From Gordonia amarae NBRC 15530 (GTDB taxonomy: Bacteria > Actinomycetota > Actinomycetes > Mycobacteriales > Mycobacteriaceae): 64,000 nt of DNA. A model generated the notes under the pieces. That model made no database searches. It was not told the DNA's origin and saw only the letters and a program-made list of their open reading frames with translations. Below are positions 1-9,434 of this stretch, in pieces. How positions within the stretch are numbered: position 1 is the first letter of the stretch; the number at the start of each line of letters is the position of its first letter. The position numbers and the translations under genes were made by a program. The stretch covers positions 21,211 to 85,210 of the forward strand of contig NZ_BAED01000058.1 of NCBI RefSeq assembly GCF_000241345.1. The letters are read 5' to 3'.

Positions 1-536
1 CCGACGAGTTCCTGGGTGAGTTTGAGCATGAACGCGAAGTCGTCCTCGGGGATGCCGAGCAGCGACATGATGACGTACAGCGGGTAGTCGACGCCGACGG
101 TCTGCACGAAGTCGCATTCGCCGCCGGCCGCGGCCAGCTTGTCGACGAAGCGCTTGGCCAGCGCGTTGACCTGCTCCTGCAGCTGGGCCAGGGCGCTGGG
201 CTTGAACCAGTTGACGCCGATGGCGCGGTACTGCCGGTGCTTGGCGCCGTCCATGTGGATCAGGGTGTCGATGCCGACCTGCTGCTGCAGTCGGTCCTGT
301 TCGGCGGTCATCAGCACCGGGCGCGGGGAGTTGGTGAACGTCTTGGCGGCGCGTTCGACCTTGATGATGTCGGCGTACCTGGTGACAGCCCAGAACGGGG
401 TGTAGCCCTCGACCTCGACCAGCGAGACCGGGTCGTCGCGGCGCGCGGCCGCGAGGGCGGCGTACAGCGCCTCGGGATCCTTGTAGGCTGCCGGGGTGGC
501 CAGTACGGCGGCCGGCACCGCCTCTGCTGTGGTCAT
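1..536 (-). CDS. cytochrome P450, N-terminal part (gene runs off the window)
   Basis: This is the first ~178 residues of a bacterial class I cytochrome P450, a haem monooxygenase supplied with electrons by a ferredoxin. The start ATG at 534-536 opens with MTTAEAVP. The visible part holds the typical N-terminal fold, the stretch PFWAVTRYADI before the B helix, and the C-helix region HMDGAKHRQYR, where the His and Arg residues that contact haem propionates lie. The I-helix, ExxR and Cys-ligand segments are outside the window, so the subfamily cannot be fixed. The gene is divergent from the acyl-CoA synthetase at 800. With the sterol genes 20 kb away, a steroid or fatty-acid substrate is plausible but is inference only. 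Confidence 0.85.
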   Translation of the reverse strand, partial: MTTAEAVPAAVLATPAAYKDPEALYAALAAARRDDPVSLVEVEGYTPFWAVTRYADIIKVERAAKTFTNSPRPVLMTAEQDRLQQQVGIDTLIHMDGAKHRQYRAIGVNWFKPSALAQLQEQVNALAKRFVDKLAAAGGECDFVQTVGVDYPLYVIMSLLGIPEDDFAFMLKLTQELV

Positions 537-799
537 CGTTCCGCCTTTCACCTGGTGCTGCGCACCACGGTCGGACATGAGCTGTCGGACATGGGCTGCG
601 AGGGCTGGGTTCTACGTCACACTAGGTCGACTGACGATCTTACCGCAAGGCTTACGGGATTGTTTACGTCCACACAGATGAACAACCGTTGTCATTACAG
701 TAAGGACGCTTGACAGTGCGGCCGAGGCCACGGAAGTATGACTGCCATCACAGCGACGTCCAGCCCGGCGTCGCGTCGTCTTCGCGGAGGTACAAGCGC

Positions 800-2461
800 A
801 TGGAATGGACCGTGGGAACCGTCATCGACGCCATCGCCGACACGATCCCCGACCGGCTCATGACCATCTGCGGCGACCGGCGCAGCACCTACCGCGAGGC
901 CTCCGAGCGCACCACCGCCCTGGCGAAGTTCCTGGTGAGCGAGGGCTTCGGCATCCACACCGAGCGCGCCGACCTGCAGCCATGGGAGTGCGGACAGGAC
1001 CGGGTCGCGCTGATCATGCACAACGACCTGTACCCCGACGCGTTCATCGCCTGCTCCAAGGCACGCGTGGTGCCGGTCAACGTCAACTACCACTACACGC
1101 CCGCCGAAATCCGGGAACTGCTCGACTACGTCGCACCGCGCGGAGTCATCGGGCACCGGTCGCTGCTGGCCAAGCTCGGTGACGCGCTGCCCGATACTGT
1201 CGAACTGATCGTCTCCATCCCTGATGAGACTCACGATCAGGCCCCGGCCGGCCCCATCGACGGGGCCGTTGAGTTCGACGATGCCTTGACGCAGGGCCGC
1301 TCGTGGGACGGCACCCTCCCCGAGGCCACTCCCGACGATGTGGTGATGATGTGCACCGGCGGCACCACCGGACGCCCCAAGGGCGTGCTGTGGCGCCAGG
1401 GCGACCAGTATGTGGTGTCGATGAACGGCGGAGTGCACGAGCACGTCGACGAGATCCATCAGAAGGTGCAGTACGCCGGAGCGCCGTGGTTCGCGGTGTC
1501 GCCGCTCATGCATGCCGCCGGTCTGCTCACCGCGTTCGCCGGAATCCTCAACGGACAGACCGCTGTACTGTACGACCGCACCAAATTCGATCCGCACCGG
1601 GTGCTCGCCACCATCGAACGCGAGAAGATCGGCCTGATGACGATGGTCGGCGACGCCTACGCCGTCGGCCTCATCGACGGCATCCGCGGCGGCGAATACG
1701 ACGTGTCGACGCTGTTCTCCGTCGCCTCCGGCGGTGCACCGCTCAACGTCGAGCATCAGAAGACGCTTCGCGAGCTCCTGCCCGGGGTGATCCTGGTCAA
1801 CGGGTACGGCTCCACCGAAACCGGCAACGTCGCCTTCGGCGCGAGTGAGAACGACGAGACCACCACGATCGTCGGGTTCACGCCGCACGCCGACACCCGC
1901 ATCGCCTCCGAAGACCTCACCGGCTTCCTCGAACCGGGCGCCGACGAGGACGGCTGGGTGGTGCGGCAGGGCCGGATGCCGTTGGGCTACTTCTCCGATC
2001 CCGAGGCCACCAACAAGACCTTTCTCACCGTCGACGGGGTGCGTGTCGTGCAGTCCGGCGACCGCGGGCGGATCTCCCAGGACGGCAAATTGTTGCTGCG
2101 CGGCAGGGATTCGCTGGTCATCAACACCGGTGGCGAGAAGGTGTTCGCCGAGGAGGTCGAGGAGGTACTGCGCACCTTCGAGCACATCGACGACGTCCTC
2201 GTCGTCGGGCGGCCCAGCGAGCGTTGGGGTTCGGAGGTGGTGGCCGTGGCCTCCGGTGACGATGAGCTGGTCGCCTCCGTCGAATCGGGTGAGCTGCAGC
2301 GGTATTGCCGCGACAAGCTGGCCGGGTACAAGGTACCCAAGGAGGTCGTGGTCGTCGACGCGGTGCGCCGCCTCGGCAACGGCAAGGGCGACTACCGGTG
2401 GGCCAGGGCCGCGGCCTCGCCCTCCGGTGTCCCGGCACCTCCTCGGGATACAGTGGCCTGA
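800..2461 (+). CDS. FadD-type acyl-CoA synthetase
   Basis: Predicted ATP-dependent fatty-acid or steroid-acid:CoA ligase of 553 residues, a normal length for the ANL superfamily. The AMP-binding signature is MMCTGGTTGRPKGVLWR, followed by the A5-type motif NGYGSTETGN and a C-terminal hinge and lysine region ending GNGKGDYRWA. The TGG-x-PKGVxWR wording is typical of the FadD3/FadD17/FadD19 group in sterol-degrading actinomycetes. I place the start at ATG 800 (MEWTVGTVI), where homology begins. An in-frame start about 90 bases upstream would add an unconserved extension. The stop TGA shares its A with the ATG of the following hydrolase, so the two are translationally coupled. The exact substrate is unknown. 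Confidence 0.85.
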   Translation: MEWTVGTVIDAIADTIPDRLMTICGDRRSTYREASERTTALAKFLVSEGFGIHTERADLQPWECGQDRVALIMHNDLYPDAFIACSKARVVPVNVNYHYTPAEIRELLDYVAPRGVIGHRSLLAKLGDALPDTVELIVSIPDETHDQAPAGPIDGAVEFDDALTQGRSWDGTLPEATPDDVVMMCTGGTTGRPKGVLWRQGDQYVVSMNGGVHEHVDEIHQKVQYAGAPWFAVSPLMHAAGLLTAFAGILNGQTAVLYDRTKFDPHRVLATIEREKIGLMTMVGDAYAVGLIDGIRGGEYDVSTLFSVASGGAPLNVEHQKTLRELLPGVILVNGYGSTETGNVAFGASENDETTTIVGFTPHADTRIASEDLTGFLEPGADEDGWVVRQGRMPLGYFSDPEATNKTFLTVDGVRVVQSGDRGRISQDGKLLLRGRDSLVINTGGEKVFAEEVEEVLRTFEHIDDVLVVGRPSERWGSEVVAVASGDDELVASVESGELQRYCRDKLAGYKVPKEVVVVDAVRRLGNGKGDYRWARAAASPSGVPAPPRDTVA

Positions 2462-3297
2462 TGGCCGACCGCATCACCGAATACCGCAACGGCGACTACG
2501 TTTTCGACGTCATCGACGCGGGACCGATCGACGGCACGCCGATCGTGCTGTTGCACGGGTTCCCGCAGCGTGCCACCGCCTGGGATCTCGTCGCCCCGCT
2601 GCTGCACGCACAGGGGTTCCGGACACTGGCACCGGACCAGCGCGGCTACTCGCCCCGGGCCCGGCCCGGGCGGCGCCGCGACTACACCCTGAGTGCGCTG
2701 GCCGGTGACGTGGTCGCCCTGTTCGACGCGATCGGCGCCGGCCCTGTCCATCTCGTCGGACACGACTGGGGCGCCATGGTGGCATGGTCGGTCGCCGCCA
2801 AGCATCCCGACAGGGTGAAAAGCCTGACCACACTGTCGGTTCCGCATCCGTCTGCCTACCGGGCCGCCATGCCGCACGGCCAGATCTTCCGCAGCTGGTA
2901 TGCGGCCCTTATCAACATCCCCCGACTTCCGGAAGTGTTCCTCAGCAAGGCGTTCGCATCCCCGGACGCGCGGGCGCGCATCGGCCTGCCGGCAGAGTCC
3001 GCGGACCGGCTTTATGACGACATCATCGCCTCGGGCTCCCTGCCCGGTGCCCTCAATTGGTACCGGGCACTGCCGTTCTGGTCCAAGGAAGACATCGCGC
3101 CCGGCACCGTCCGCGTCCCCACCACCCACGTGTGGAGTGACGGCGATTTCTACCTCAGCCGCTACGGTGCCCGGCACAGCGGCCGCTGGGTCGACGCCCC
3201 GTACGAGTTCCGGATCATCGCCGGCGCCAACCACTGGCTCCCCGAAATCCACCCCGCCGAGATCGCCGACGCCATCCTGGATCGGGTGCGCGGCTGA
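2461..3297 (+). CDS. alpha/beta hydrolase, epoxide-hydrolase-like
   Basis: A 278-residue alpha/beta-fold hydrolase. The oxyanion-hole motif HGFPQ is near residue 31, and the nucleophile elbow GHDWG puts Asp at about position 102. A late His in GANHW (about 258) completes the triad. An Asp nucleophile in HDWG together with HGxP is the pattern of epoxide hydrolases and haloalkane dehalogenases, not of serine esterases, so epoxide hydrolysis is the most likely reaction. Its ATG overlaps the stop of the upstream acyl-CoA synthetase (ATGA), which indicates a two-gene operon. It converges on the amidohydrolase, whose stop lies 33 bp away. The substrate is unknown. Confidence 0.85.
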   Translation: MADRITEYRNGDYVFDVIDAGPIDGTPIVLLHGFPQRATAWDLVAPLLHAQGFRTLAPDQRGYSPRARPGRRRDYTLSALAGDVVALFDAIGAGPVHLVGHDWGAMVAWSVAAKHPDRVKSLTTLSVPHPSAYRAAMPHGQIFRSWYAALINIPRLPEVFLSKAFASPDARARIGLPAESADRLYDDIIASGSLPGALNWYRALPFWSKEDIAPGTVRVPTTHVWSDGDFYLSRYGARHSGRWVDAPYEFRIIAGANHWLPEIHPAEIADAILDRVRG

Positions 3298-3330
3298 GGG
3301 TCCGAGGTGGTCACGGCATGCACCGAAAGG

Positions 3331-4650
3331 TCACCGGACCATCTCGCCCGCGACCACGGCGAGCGTCGCACCTGAGCCGTCCCGGATGACGAAGTCGGCC
3401 GGCGATCCGTTCACCGGCGTTCGGAGAAGGCCCACGGCTTCCGCCGCGGTCAATCGTTCCGATGGGCCGGCGATCTGGCCGCCGGGGACCCGCCGGGTGA
3501 CCGCGGCGTCGATGATCGCGGCCGGGTCCAGCGGGCCGTAGGGGGCGTCGCTCGACAGGGCCACCGGAACCCCCGCTTCGATGAGACTGGCGCAGCGGTA
3601 GAGGTTCTCGCGATCGGATGGGTCGACGTCGCGGAGGTAGTCGTGGCCGCGGTCGGCGAGGAAACCGGGCTGGGTGACCACGGTGACGCGAAGGCGGACC
3701 AGGTCGTCGATGAGGTCGGGTGGGACGATCGCGGCATGCTCGATGCGGTCGGCTCCGGTCGGGCCGGCATCGTCGAGGGCGGCGAGCGTGAGGATCAGGG
3801 CCTCGCGGGTGACGCAGTGGACGGCGACGGCGCGGCCGGCGTCGTGGGCGGCACGGATGCGTTCGGTCAGGTCGTCGAGGTCGGGCAAACCGGAGTCGGC
3901 GACGACGATCTTGTACGGCCCCGTCGTTATCCGGGGTTCGGTGATGGTGCGGCCCAACGGAACCCCGAGCAGGTGGACGCGCTGCGGGATCGCACCGGCG
4001 GCCACCGCCGACCGCAGGTGGGCGAGGGCGGTGTCGTCGAGGTCGGGGGTGGCGTCGGTGACCGAGGTGATGCCGAGAGACAACAGTTCGGCCCCGACGG
4101 CGGCGAGGTCGGGAAATCCTGTGGTGGGCAGCCGTTCTCGCAGCCAGTCGTCGGCGCGGAAGATGCGGCCGGTGGCGGTGCCATCGGACCGTCGTTCGAT
4201 ACCGGCGTGGTGGGCGGTGTCGAGGCCGAGGAGCCGGGCACCGAGACCGTTGACCATCCACATCGCGCCGCTGCGGTGGGAGATCCGCACCGGACGATCG
4301 GCGTACATCCGGTCCAAGGTGGTTGAATCCAGGTCACCGGCAACGGTTTCGGCGTACCCGATTCCCCGGACCCAGCCGTTGTCGTCGGCGGTCGCACCCG
4401 CCAGCGCGGACGCGAACCCCGCGCCGTCGACAACCTCAGGCGGACCGCATTTCACCGATCGCCGCACTGCCGCGAGGGCATGCAGGTGCAGGTGGTGGTC
4501 GGTGTAGCCGGGCTCCGCCGTTCCGCCTTCGCAGTCGACGACCCGCTCCCTCACGGTCCGCCTCAGGTCCGGATCGATCGCTTCGATCGTGCTGCCGGCC
4601 ACACGGATACGTGTCATCGCACCATCGACGACCACATTCGTCAGCAGCAT
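3331..4650 (-). CDS. amidohydrolase family protein
   Basis: Predicted metal-dependent hydrolase of about 439 residues, close to the PF07969/YtcJ branch of the amidohydrolase superfamily. The metal-binding HxH appears in GYTDHHLHLHA near residue 50. Later metal-site candidates are AVHC and IEHAAI, and an Asp lies in LSSDAPYGPLDP near the C-terminus. I chose ATG 4648-4650 because homology starts there (MLLTNVVVDG) and because it overlaps the stop of the upstream CoA-transferase gene as TGATG, which indicates translational coupling. Co-transcription with the CoA-transferase and possibly the TetR regulator suggests degradation of an amide or a cyclic compound. The substrate cannot be told. Confidence 0.85.
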   Translation of the reverse strand: MLLTNVVVDGAMTRIRVAGSTIEAIDPDLRRTVRERVVDCEGGTAEPGYTDHHLHLHALAAVRRSVKCGPPEVVDGAGFASALAGATADDNGWVRGIGYAETVAGDLDSTTLDRMYADRPVRISHRSGAMWMVNGLGARLLGLDTAHHAGIERRSDGTATGRIFRADDWLRERLPTTGFPDLAAVGAELLSLGITSVTDATPDLDDTALAHLRSAVAAGAIPQRVHLLGVPLGRTITEPRITTGPYKIVVADSGLPDLDDLTERIRAAHDAGRAVAVHCVTREALILTLAALDDAGPTGADRIEHAAIVPPDLIDDLVRLRVTVVTQPGFLADRGHDYLRDVDPSDRENLYRCASLIEAGVPVALSSDAPYGPLDPAAIIDAAVTRRVPGGQIAGPSERLTAAEAVGLLRTPVNGSPADFVIRDGSGATLAVVAGEMVR

Positions 4651-5825
4651 CACAGCTCCCCGAACACCGAGTCGGTATCCGCGCCGGACGCCGGTGCTGT
4701 TCCGCCGGGCACACGCGATCTCGGCGCGGCGACGGCGTACCCGGTGGGCGTGACCCACTCGTCTCCGGATCGCACGCAGGCGGCGGACCGTTCCCCCGTC
4801 AGCGTCGACGCCACCGTCTTGGCCATCGAAAGATCATGCACCACACCAGGTTCACCGAGAGCGAGGACCGCCGCGGTGAGCCCGGTGAGCGGATCGGCGA
4901 TGGCATCGCCGCAGAAGACCGGATCGCCTGCGTCATCAAACGCCACCAGACCCGCCGCCGCGGCGACGTCGTCGCCGAACCCGATCCGGTGGGAGTCGCG
5001 GCCGAAGGCGGTGATCGATATCCACGTCGCACCCGACGCCGCCACCTCGTCCGCGTCGATCCCGAAGCCGCGCAGCGCCCTTGGCCGCGATGCCTCGATC
5101 ACGATGTCCGCCGATGCCACCAGTTCGGTGAGCCTGCGACGGTCGGCCGGGTCGGCGGGGTCGAAGACGACGCTCCGATGACCGGCGTGCAGGAGGTCGT
5201 AGAACTCCCGGTTGCCGCGCCGCGCGCCGTCGGGCCGGGTGGTGGTCTCCACCTTGATGACCTCGGCACCCCCGAGCCCCAGCAGCTGGGCACACAGCGG
5301 CCCCGCCCACAGGGCGCTGAAGTCCACCACCCGCAACCCTTTCGGTGATCTTCCTCCGCGCAGTCGTACCGGCGTTCGCGGCGGTGAGGACACCGAATGG
5401 GCTGCGAGGCCGAGGAGTTCGGCGCGCTCATCGAGTTCGGCTCCGGGGTGTGCCGCCAGCCAATGCTCAAGTTGCGGCCACGGATCATCGGCGTCGATAT
5501 CGCCGGAGATGAGTGCGCCGTACAGGACCGGATCGTCGGGCCGCGAACACGACAGCGCCGCCCAGCCGTCGGCCGTGAGCAACAGTCGGGTGTGACCACC
5601 GGGCGCGATCCGGCCGGCCCGGGTCATACCGGTGAACGCCGCCCGCTCCCCCAGCAGCACCGCACCGTCGACATCGATCACTCCGCCGGATACCGTTCGC
5701 AGGATGTCCGCACAATGCCGGGCCCACGACGCCGCACTCCCGGGCGGCACGATCGGGCGCGCGGCGTGACCGGTCAGTGCGACCACTCCGCTCGCTGCCC
5801 AGTCGTGTTCGGTGCCTGGATTCAT
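4650..5825 (-). CDS. CaiB/BaiF-type (family III) CoA-transferase
   Basis: A 391-residue protein whose second half is a recognisable family III CoA-transferase core: LRVVDFSALWAGPLCAQLLG followed by GGAEVIKVE and a run of glycine-rich loops. Such enzymes move CoA between carboxylic acids. The first ~160 residues do not contain the usual opening motif, so the core is preceded by an unusual N-terminal segment and is shorter than the typical ~400-residue fold. This may reflect a rearranged or divergent family member. The ATG at 5825 (MNPGTEHDW) is preferred over an upstream in-frame ATG that would add a Cys/Gly-rich leader. The stop overlaps the amidohydrolase start. An acyl-CoA catabolic role is inferred. 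Confidence 0.8.
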   Translation of the reverse strand: MNPGTEHDWAASGVVALTGHAARPIVPPGSAASWARHCADILRTVSGGVIDVDGAVLLGERAAFTGMTRAGRIAPGGHTRLLLTADGWAALSCSRPDDPVLYGALISGDIDADDPWPQLEHWLAAHPGAELDERAELLGLAAHSVSSPPRTPVRLRGGRSPKGLRVVDFSALWAGPLCAQLLGLGGAEVIKVETTTRPDGARRGNREFYDLLHAGHRSVVFDPADPADRRRLTELVASADIVIEASRPRALRGFGIDADEVAASGATWISITAFGRDSHRIGFGDDVAAAAGLVAFDDAGDPVFCGDAIADPLTGLTAAVLALGEPGVVHDLSMAKTVASTLTGERSAACVRSGDEWVTPTGYAVAAPRSRVPGGTAPASGADTDSVFGEL

Positions 5826-5907
5826 CGACGTCCCGCCGACTCTCTCACCACACGATCCTCCACAAGCACAGCACGGCCCCGCAGGCAACTACCTACGCAC
5901 CACTGTG

Positions 5908-6525
5908 TCACATCCGCGGAAGCATCAGCGTGAACATCCGCCGTAGGCAATCGGCGAGTTCGGTGGCCGGCTCGCTGAGCCACAGTTCATGAGCCGCGGC
6001 CGAACCGGCGATCACCGCATGGCCGACGGCCAGCGGAAAGTCCGCGGTCTCCGGCTCGCCCCGCCGGGCCGCCACGAACTCGGCGATGACGCGGCGCCAA
6101 TTCCGGTAGACCGCGTTGGCCTGCGCCTGAACCGCAGGCGAGCGCAACACGAGTTCTGCTCGCTGCCTTTCCCATTCGATATCGTCAGGCCCGTAGTCGA
6201 GGGCTGCGATGAACGCGGAGGCCACGGCCGCTACCGGGTCGCCGTCCGGCGCCGACGCGGCGAGCGACCGTTGGAAGGCGGCGAGTTCGGTCGTCGATTC
6301 CACCCACACGACGTCGGCCTTGGTGGCGAAGTACCGGAAGAACGTACGCCTGCTGACACCCACCGCCGCGGCGATGTCGTCGACGCTGGTCTCGTCGAAT
6401 CCGTCTCGGAGGAACAGTCGCTGCGCGACGGCGGCCAGTGCATGCGCGCTCGTGCTCGCGGGTCGGCCACCGCTGTTCGGGCGGTCGTCACCCGGCCGGT
6501 GGTCCGCGTCGGTCAGATCAGGCAC
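5908..6525 (-). CDS. TetR-family regulator, MftR-like
   Basis: A 205-residue TetR repressor. The helix-turn-helix is DETSVDDIAAAVGVSRRTFFRYF at about residues 45-67 (written here in two pieces: DETSVDDIAAAVG and VSRRTFFRYF). It is followed by KADVVW, and the RRTFFRYF/DVxW wording resembles regulators of the mycofactocin system (MftR type). It is divergent from two mycofactocin-coupled dehydrogenases, and the shared intergenic region contains a perfect palindrome (6567-6581), so it probably controls those genes and itself. The CoA-transferase gene follows 82 bp downstream on the same strand and may belong to the same transcript. The TetR class is clear. The MftR label rests on resemblance and neighbourhood. 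Confidence 0.85.
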   Translation of the reverse strand: MPDLTDADHRPGDDRPNSGGRPASTSAHALAAVAQRLFLRDGFDETSVDDIAAAVGVSRRTFFRYFATKADVVWVESTTELAAFQRSLAASAPDGDPVAAVASAFIAALDYGPDDIEWERQRAELVLRSPAVQAQANAVYRNWRRVIAEFVAARRGEPETADFPLAVGHAVIAGSAAAHELWLSEPATELADCLRRMFTLMLPRM

Positions 6526-6566
6526 CCATCTATCTCACCACTACGGACCAAAGTCCCATGAGGTTT

Positions 6567-6581
6567 TGTCACTCTGTGACA
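6567..6581. promoter_or_regulatory. palindromic operator candidate TGTCAC-TCT-GTGACA
   Basis: Perfect 6-bp inverted arms around a 3-bp spacer, in the 140-bp gap between the divergent TetR gene and the first SDR. This is the size and placement of a TetR-family operator. The regulator-operator pairing is inferred. Confidence 0.55.
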
Positions 6582-6665
6582 TATCCTCGAAAGAGACGCA
6601 CATCACATAAATGTGTGCCGGATCCTCACACCATCACCGATCAGCGAGCGAAGGAGCACCTGACA

Positions 6666-7493
6666 ATGGGCAAACTGGACGGCAAAGTCGCTTTCATCAC
6701 CGGAGCAGGCCGCGGCCAGGGCCGCAGTCACGCGGTCCGGCTCGCCCAGGAGGGCGCCGACATCATCGCGGTCGACATCACCTCGCAGGTCGACACCGTC
6801 CCTTACGACACCGCCCGGCCCGGCGACCTGGAGGAGACCGTGCGGCAGGTCGAGGCACTCGACCGGCGCATCATCGCCGCCGAGGCGGACGTACGCGATC
6901 TGCCCGCACTCACCAAGGTCGCCGACGACGGTGTCGCCGCGCTCGGCAGACTCGACATAGTCCTGGCCAACGCCGGGATCAACAGTATGGCGCCCACCCT
7001 CGAGATGGATGAACAGACGTGGGACACCATGATCGGTATCAACCTCACCGGCGTCTGGAAGACCGTCCGGGCCGCGGTACCGCACATCGTCGCCGGTGGG
7101 TGTGGCGGATCGGTGGTGCTGACCAGCTCGCTCGCCGCAATCACGGTCAATGAGAACATCGCCCATTACTCGGCAGCCAAACACGGCCTGGTCGGGCTCA
7201 TGCGCGTATTGGCGAAAGAGCTGGGGCCACAAAGTATCCGGGTGAACACGCTACATCCGACGACGGTCGCGACGGAGATGATCCTCAACGAGCCCACCTA
7301 CAAACTGTTCCGGCCGGATCTGGAGAATCCGACCCGCGCTGATTTCGAGGAGGCGGCCTCGACCATGAACATACTGCCCGTCTCGATGGTCGAGCCCATC
7401 GACATCTCCAACGCAGTCGTCTACCTGGTCTCCGACGACGGCCGGTACGTCACCGGCACCACCCACGTCATCGACGCGGGCGGGCGACTGTAA
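6666..7493 (+). CDS. mycofactocin-coupled SDR family oxidoreductase (first copy)
   Basis: A 275-residue short-chain dehydrogenase. The nucleotide-binding motif TGAGRGQGRSHA near residue 12, followed by EGADIIAVDI, is characteristic of the mycofactocin-coupled SDR subfamily (TIGR03971). These enzymes keep a non-exchangeable NAD(H) and pass electrons to the peptide-derived carrier mycofactocin. The NAG motif (LANAGI) and the catalytic Y-S-A-A-K motif are present. The start ATG follows GGAGCACCTGACA. It is 52 bp upstream of a close paralogue, so the two form a pair, and the divergent TetR gene probably regulates both. The substrate is likely an alcohol or terpenol (the family includes carveol dehydrogenases), but it is not determined. 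Confidence 0.88.
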   Translation: MGKLDGKVAFITGAGRGQGRSHAVRLAQEGADIIAVDITSQVDTVPYDTARPGDLEETVRQVEALDRRIIAAEADVRDLPALTKVADDGVAALGRLDIVLANAGINSMAPTLEMDEQTWDTMIGINLTGVWKTVRAAVPHIVAGGCGGSVVLTSSLAAITVNENIAHYSAAKHGLVGLMRVLAKELGPQSIRVNTLHPTTVATEMILNEPTYKLFRPDLENPTRADFEEAASTMNILPVSMVEPIDISNAVVYLVSDDGRYVTGTTHVIDAGGRL

Positions 7494-7545
7494 CCACCCC
7501 AACCGTATTCACCGGCAACATTCCCGAACCGACAAAGGAGTCATC

Positions 7546-8400
7546 ATGGGCCTGCTGAACGGAAAGACCGCACTCATCACCGGTGGCGCACGTGGCCAGG
7601 GCCGCGCACATGCCGTCCGGTCGGCGCAGGAGGGCGCCGACGTGATCCTGCTCGATATCACCGAACCGATCGGCTCGGTGGACTATCCGCTGGCCACCGC
7701 CGAGGACATGGCCGAAACCGTCCGGCAGGTGGAGGCGTGTGACCGCCGGGCATTGTCGTTCGATGCCGACGTCCGCAACCAGTCCCAGCTCGATGCCGTG
7801 GTCGCCGCGGGGATCGCCGAGTTCGGCAAGATCGACATCCTGATCGCCAACGCCGGCATCTGGACCCGCGCCCCGTTCTGGGAGATGAGCGAGGAAACCT
7901 GGATCGACATGACCGACATCAACCTGACCGGTGTGTGGAAGTCGGCAAAGGCGGTGGCGCCACACATGATCGAGAGGCAAACCGGGTCGATCGTCATCAC
8001 CTCGTCGGTGAACGGGCTCGAACCCGGCCCCGCGTACGCGCACTATGTGGCCGCCAAACACGGCGTCATCGGTCTGATGAAGAACATCGCGCTCGAACTC
8101 GCCCCGTTCGGTGTCCGGTGCAATTCCATCAACCCCGGCGCGATTCTCACTCCGATGACCAATCAGCAGGCCGCCTGGGATATGTTCGCCGGACACGAAG
8201 GCGGCACCTACGACGACCTGCTGGCGGGCGGGTACGGATTTCACGCGCTCAAGGGCAAGACGTTCCTGCCGCCCGAGGCCATCGCCGACACCGCCGTGTA
8301 TCTCAATTCGGCTCTGGCCGAGAATGTCACCGGCGTCACCATCCCGGTCGACGCGGGGCACATGCTGCTCACCGGCGTCAACCAGGACCCGGTGAAGTGA
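7546..8400 (+). CDS. mycofactocin-coupled SDR family oxidoreductase (second copy)
   Basis: A 284-residue paralogue of the preceding SDR, with the same subfamily hallmarks: TGGARGQGRAHA at the N-terminus, then EGADVILLDI, the IANAGI motif, and the active-site Y-V-A-A-K. A good ribosome site (AAAGGAG) precedes ATG 7546. The two copies differ throughout, so this is not a recent duplication; they may form a heteromer or act on different substrates. Its TGA stop overlaps the GTG start of the downstream MoxR ATPase (GTGA), which couples redox enzyme synthesis to the chaperone-like MoxR/VWA pair. The redox-carrier assignment is family knowledge; the substrate is unknown. Confidence 0.88.
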   Translation: MGLLNGKTALITGGARGQGRAHAVRSAQEGADVILLDITEPIGSVDYPLATAEDMAETVRQVEACDRRALSFDADVRNQSQLDAVVAAGIAEFGKIDILIANAGIWTRAPFWEMSEETWIDMTDINLTGVWKSAKAVAPHMIERQTGSIVITSSVNGLEPGPAYAHYVAAKHGVIGLMKNIALELAPFGVRCNSINPGAILTPMTNQQAAWDMFAGHEGGTYDDLLAGGYGFHALKGKTFLPPEAIADTAVYLNSALAENVTGVTIPVDAGHMLLTGVNQDPVK

Positions 8401-9365
8401 CGACGCCCCATTCGCGATCGACACCCCATTCGCAATCACTGACCGATCTCGCCGCGATCCGTGAACGGGTCGCGGCGCAGGTCGTCGGCCGTGAACGCGA
8501 GCTCGATCTGGTCATGGCCGCTGTCGTCACCGGCCGCGACCTGATCCTCGAAGGTCCGCCCGGCACATCGAAATCGACCCTGCTGCGTGCGATCACCGCC
8601 GAATGGAGCATCCCGTTGGTCCTGGTCGAGGGCAACGCGGACCTGACCCCGAGTCGACTTGTGGGGCACCATAACCCATCTCGGGTTCTGCGCGAGGATT
8701 ACAGCGCCGACAACTTCGTCGACGGCCCTCTGCTGCAGGCGATGCGCGGCGGCGGGTTCCTGTATGTGGAGGAGTTCAATCGTGCACCCGAGGACACCAT
8801 CGACACGCTGCTGACCGCGATGGCCGAACGAGTGGTGACGGTACCCCGTGTGGGCAGCGTCGTCGCCGCGCCGACCTTCCGGGTGGTGGCATCGATGAAC
8901 CCCTACGACAATGTGGGCACCACGAGGCTGTCCATCTCGGTGCACGACCGGATGTGCCGTCTCGTCGTCGACTATCAGGACGCGGCTGCCGAACGCGATA
9001 TCGTTGCCCGGCATGCGGAATCGGCACCGGTACGCATCGTCGCCGATGCCGTCGCCGTCACCCGCGCCACCCGCGAACACGACGCCATCAGGCAGGGAAG
9101 CAGTGTGCGCGGCGCCATCGATCTCGCCTTGCTCACCGAGCAGCTCTGCGCGATGCACCGCATCGAGATTCCGGCGGCCGGCACCGTCGAGCCGCCACGG
9201 GATCTGCCCACCGACTACACCGCCACGTTCCTCGATGCGATGACGGTGGCCCTGTCGGGCCGGATTCACCTCGACGACACCGCGTTCACCACACCGGAGG
9301 GCGTGCTCACGGAGATCTGGGAAGACCACTTCGCACTGAATCCCGCTGCGGCGAAACCGGGTTGA
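8397..9365 (+). CDS. MoxR-family AAA+ ATPase
   Basis: A 322-residue AAA+ ATPase of the MoxR group. Walker A is GPPGTSKST at about residues 53-61, Walker B is FLYVEEFNRAP, and the sensor region is VVASMNPYDN. MoxR ATPases work with VWA-domain partners as chaperones or metal-insertion machines that mature enzyme complexes. The start is GTG 8397, overlapping the SDR stop; an in-frame extension upstream would lie entirely inside the SDR gene. A VWA protein follows about 70 bp downstream in the same frame. The operon context suggests the pair activates the adjacent mycofactocin-coupled dehydrogenases or a partner encoded elsewhere, but this is inference. Confidence 0.88.
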   Translation: MTTPHSRSTPHSQSLTDLAAIRERVAAQVVGRERELDLVMAAVVTGRDLILEGPPGTSKSTLLRAITAEWSIPLVLVEGNADLTPSRLVGHHNPSRVLREDYSADNFVDGPLLQAMRGGGFLYVEEFNRAPEDTIDTLLTAMAERVVTVPRVGSVVAAPTFRVVASMNPYDNVGTTRLSISVHDRMCRLVVDYQDAAAERDIVARHAESAPVRIVADAVAVTRATREHDAIRQGSSVRGAIDLALLTEQLCAMHRIEIPAAGTVEPPRDLPTDYTATFLDAMTVALSGRIHLDDTAFTTPEGVLTEIWEDHFALNPAAAKPG

Positions 9366-9434
9366 AGAACCGCCGAGGCCGACTCCCCACTGACGCGGCC
9401 GGCCGGGAAGCACCTTCCCCGATCGCCCGGAACC

